Shown here in pieces: positions 60,961 through 64,000 of a stretch of 64,000 nt of DNA. Location of the stretch: NCBI RefSeq assembly GCF_001039355.2, contig NW_019774114.1, positions 373,797 to 437,796 of the forward strand, written 5' to 3'. Position 1 is the first letter of the stretch. Each line of letters opens with the position of its first letter. The DNA is from Lingula anatina (lineage: Eukaryota > Brachiopoda > Lingulata > Lingulida > Lingulidae). The notes under the pieces were generated by a model. The model saw nothing but the letters and a program-made list of their open reading frames with translations, made no database searches and had not been told where the DNA came from. Made by a program: the position numbers and the translations under genes.

Positions 60961-61471
60961 GGCTTCATTCACATGGAAAGTCTATTTTCTAAATTCTATT
61001 TTCTATTTGCGGTATGTTTAGTGATCACGGTCTGTGCCCTGAATATCCCATGGCGTAATTACTGGAAGCGCGAGCCAGTTACTTATACAAAGCTGTAATT
61101 AACTCTCGGCTGTGCTCGGAGGAGATTCTGATACCTTTATGTATGCGCAGTAGGAATTTAGCAAGTTAATGGGGACCGCGATTGCTTTGAAAAATGTGTT
61201 TGTCGATTTTGTGCATATTTCGCGTCTGTATGTTTGAGCCGTCACACCTAAACCGATGAACTCCACAGCTTAGAGATACTACTGCGCATGCGTCAAGGTA
61301 TCAGAATCTCCTCCGAGCACAGCCGAGAATTAATTACAGCTTTGTATAAGTAACTGGCTCGCGCTGCCAGTAATCACGCCGCGGGATATTCAGGGCACAG
61401 ACCGTGATCACAAAACATACCGCAAATAGAAAATAGAATTTAGAAAATAGACTTTCCATGTGAATGAAGCT
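60961..61471. mobile_element. PIF/Harbinger-like foldback MITE (~510 bp)
   Basis: Inverted arms of about 180 bp: GGCTTCATTCACATGGAAAG on the left and its near-perfect complement on the right, through GATATTCAGGGCACAGACC and TCTCCTCCGAGCACAGCCG. TTA on both sides fits a TWA target duplication. The unique centre is about 150 bp. No ORF. Confidence 0.85.
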
Positions 61472-64000
61472 TTAGACTTTGTGTTCACAAGTGCCAATTC
61501 CCTGTAGGCCTAAAACCAATGAAAAAGCCTAATTCAATATTTTGCTAATATCACGAGGCTGAATTTCACCTTCAAGAAAATTTTGAGGTACAAGGTTTTA
61601 CACAATCCTTTTACAATGAATTTTTGCTTAATATTTCCATCAAGTCACTCCGGTAATAAACTTTAAATCAACAGGTTACAATACCATATACTGTGCATGT
61701 CATTTTGACTTTCCCAAGGCTCTTGACTCAGTGTGGCAAGGTGGTTTATTTCACAAGTTTTATCATTACTGGGATACTCATGTTATTTCTACCAAATCAT
61801 TAAATCTAAGTTGTTTGAACCAGAGACATTCTGACTAAAGATAAGCAATACACTGAAAGAAATTGATCGACATTTCCCATAATGTCACTGTATATCAAAT
61901 ATCTCTAGGATGGGAGCCAGCAAGGTTAGAAACAAGTGCCCCTTTCAATAACTTAAAGAGAGACAAAGATCCCTTTACAAGCATTAAAAAATACCACCAG
62001 AAAAAATATCTGCCTAATTTTCTGATGTGTATGTGATTAAAATGGGTTTAACATCCAACTAGTAAATACATAAAAGATCAAGATATCACAACTTCTTGAA
62101 GCTGGGAAGCATTCCCAATTTTCTTAGGGTCAGTGACCAAAAGAACTGCTCTTCCATTTTGGCAGCTAGCCAAATTGAAAGCAATATCACTTGATCTGAG
62201 TTACTTTGTTCATAGATGCTTTCAGAGAATTTGGTACGAAGGAGTGAGCATAGCGCAGCTCTGTAACATTTATATAATAAGCAAAAAGTAATACCTCATC
62301 ATTCATATTTTTATGGTTTTAATCATATATCATAATTCAGTGTTGTATCAGGTCACAATTTAGTACTCTATTCATGAAATTGCATAAGGGTCTTAAAACT
62401 TTAGTCCCTTTTTCATTTAAAACAAATGTAATATAGTCATATTACAGCTTTTGAACTGTGCCAACTTACTATCATAAACCTGCTAGAGTATCACAAATTC
62501 ACGATCCGAAAATGAAAAATTTACTGTAATATATATTGGCTTACACTTCCATAAATAGAAATGTCTAATTACTGTAAAATATCAATGCCTCTATTCTAGG
62601 TTAATTTCTTTCTCTTTTCATTCAAGTCAAGTTAAGCCTTTTTCTGCAATAGCAGCCACAATTTTTTTTTTCAGTGAAGGATAATTTCCCAATCAAATGC
62701 AATGCAAGATGACTTCTGGGGGTATCACACTATGCATTACCTGATGTGGTTTAAATTAAATTCTAAGCTTGGTTATTTCTCCAATGACAAATAGTCTCCT
62801 GCCGTGATTAGAATTAAATCTAATCAGCTGCTTCCTCTTCTCTTTACATAACAGTTCAAATTACAAACCATTCTTAATCATATGAGACATGTTTATTATC
62901 TCAGGATATTTTGCTCAAAGGTGATGACAATATAGTGCCAACATCAATCATGAAATCAATGTAGTAAGCATAGTGAAATCTTAATCTACTTCTCTCTATT
63001 TCTGATAAATTACATGGTTGCTTTTCTTATGGTTAAGGATAATTGAACTTGAAACGAGCTGTTTTCATGAAATACCTTCCAAACCACATTTTACATGTTG
63101 TGGCAATTAAGTGACATGAAATACTTTCAGCCATGTACCCCCCCCCCATGGCCCCTACAATAAAATGTTAGGTGACTGCTAACACAATCACTAGAAGCAC
63201 AAATTTACTTCCAATACAGAAATTCCATTTCAATATAGAGCATTCCTGCTATGTAGGTTAACAGGATTTATTTAGAAAATGAAAACTATGTCAATTGTTT
63301 GTAGTATTTTGTACAGACAAGTTTTGCACAGAAGTTTAGTACAGGCTACATTTCAGAATTATGAGAATAATCAATTATTTGCTACAGTTACAGAACAAGA
63401 GACTAAGTGCAGACTGTTAACAGGGAACTTACCTTTTGCAGAAACAGTGAACTATATTCTTCAATCTGGAGCAGGCACCTGTTGTGCAAAGTGCCTTCCT
63501 TTCAATGCCAACTTGTGGATCTGACAGCTGTAACTGTAGGGAATATAAAGGAGAATGTTACAAAGACCTACACTTAATGCTGGTACATTAAACATTAAGT
63601 GGGCCGATAAAAAACTGTACAAGTAGCCTAACATCAATACAAGTGGCTTTCAAACCCTGCTGTCTGGCATTGCACTTATGTTCCTGTGAAGGTCTCCGGG
63701 GGGACAAGTGCTTTTAACACAGACATCCTTTTAAGTAACATTATGATACGTTTGGTTCAGTAATACAGAAATATTGCTGTTGTTTAAGTAACTTAACTGT
63801 TACTCTTCAACTGATTCATTTTTGACAAAAGTCCATTAACTGCAGTGAAACCCAAGTCAATGAAGTAAATTTGGTTACATTTTGCACTGCGTAAAAATTC
63901 TTTCTTAATTCAAATGAATAAAGTTCAAGGAAATGATATGACAAAAAGTCACATGCCACAAAGAGCTCCCCATGCTGTACAGGAAATTAAGGTAAAAATG

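Larger units (their letters stand above)
51257..64000. other. Upstream region / probable 5' intron of the channel gene
   Basis: 12.7 kb with no coding gene I can support. Contents: A/T-rich unique sequence, T-rich run near 53205-53245, foldback elements listed separately, and a C run near 63139. Short open frames here (for example 53656-53880 minus and 63279-63524 plus) lack splice context or recognisable domains. Confidence 0.5.

Noticed and set aside
63279-63524. 81-codon plus-strand frame near the window end
   Set aside because: Low-complexity start and no family resemblance. A GTAAGT on the opposite strand in the same place is as likely to be a 5'UTR exon donor of the channel.
1-64000. 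CRISPR arrays, operons, prokaryotic elements
   Set aside because: Spliced genes and snRNA genes show a eukaryotic nuclear genome; no regularly spaced repeats seen.

Overview
This is nuclear DNA from an intron-rich, AT-rich animal genome. Genes are split by GT-AG introns, the window carries a U5 spliceosomal RNA, and it is littered with short inverted-repeat elements, poly-A runs and TA microsatellites. The gene content (a secreted ADAM protease, a Spätzle/Trunk-like ligand, UBE2G1, a cyclic-nucleotide-gated channel) together with frequent 'taggcct' intronic words suggests a marine invertebrate. An echinoderm or hemichordate is my first guess, but it is a weak one and a lophotrochozoan is not excluded.

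Layout. (1) 170-10039, minus strand: a secreted ADAM-type metalloprotease gene assembled from 16 exons (signal peptide, furin site, reprolysin domain, disintegrin, Cys-rich and EGF, with no membrane segment seen). Its last intron (about 3.7 kb) contains, on the opposite strand, a complete 3-exon gene (2158-3326) for a secreted 203-residue cystine-knot ligand resembling Spätzle/Trunk. (2) 11.4-13.7 kb: a 0.9-kb unit repeated twice, each copy carrying a U5 snRNA on the minus strand; one copy has a base change in the normally invariant loop I. (3) 14655-17171, plus strand: UBE2G1, a 5-exon ubiquitin-conjugating enzyme, with a CRE palindrome upstream and a long 3'UTR ending near 19.36 kb. (4) 20649-51223, minus strand: a CNGA-like cyclic-nucleotide-gated channel. 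The exons keep frame exactly for either of two alternative C-terminal exons (24396-24580 or 22468-23198), which look mutually exclusive. The pore has Asp in place of the usual Glu. (5) Its 19.8-kb intron (29826-49631) holds a tandem segmental duplication (about 34994-40206 and 40207-44950). Each unit carries, on the opposite strand, a 2-exon gene for a tiny secreted precursor ending in a CC...CC peptide. (6) 51.25-64 kb: no coding gene recognised; this is probably upstream or 5' intron sequence of the channel gene, with several foldback elements.

Two of the three protein-coding hosts therefore carry secreted-peptide genes in antisense orientation inside their introns. The small CC-CC peptide pair is the least familiar element in the window: I do not recognise the family. 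The copies share signal peptide and pro-region, but only the second has a clear basic cleavage site, and the mature parts have diverged strongly. Mobile DNA falls into at least two foldback families: one with CATTCACAT ends and TWA target duplications (PIF/Harbinger-like), and one with CATTCCCA-type ends. One 391-bp exact duplication separated by a single N is probably an assembly error.
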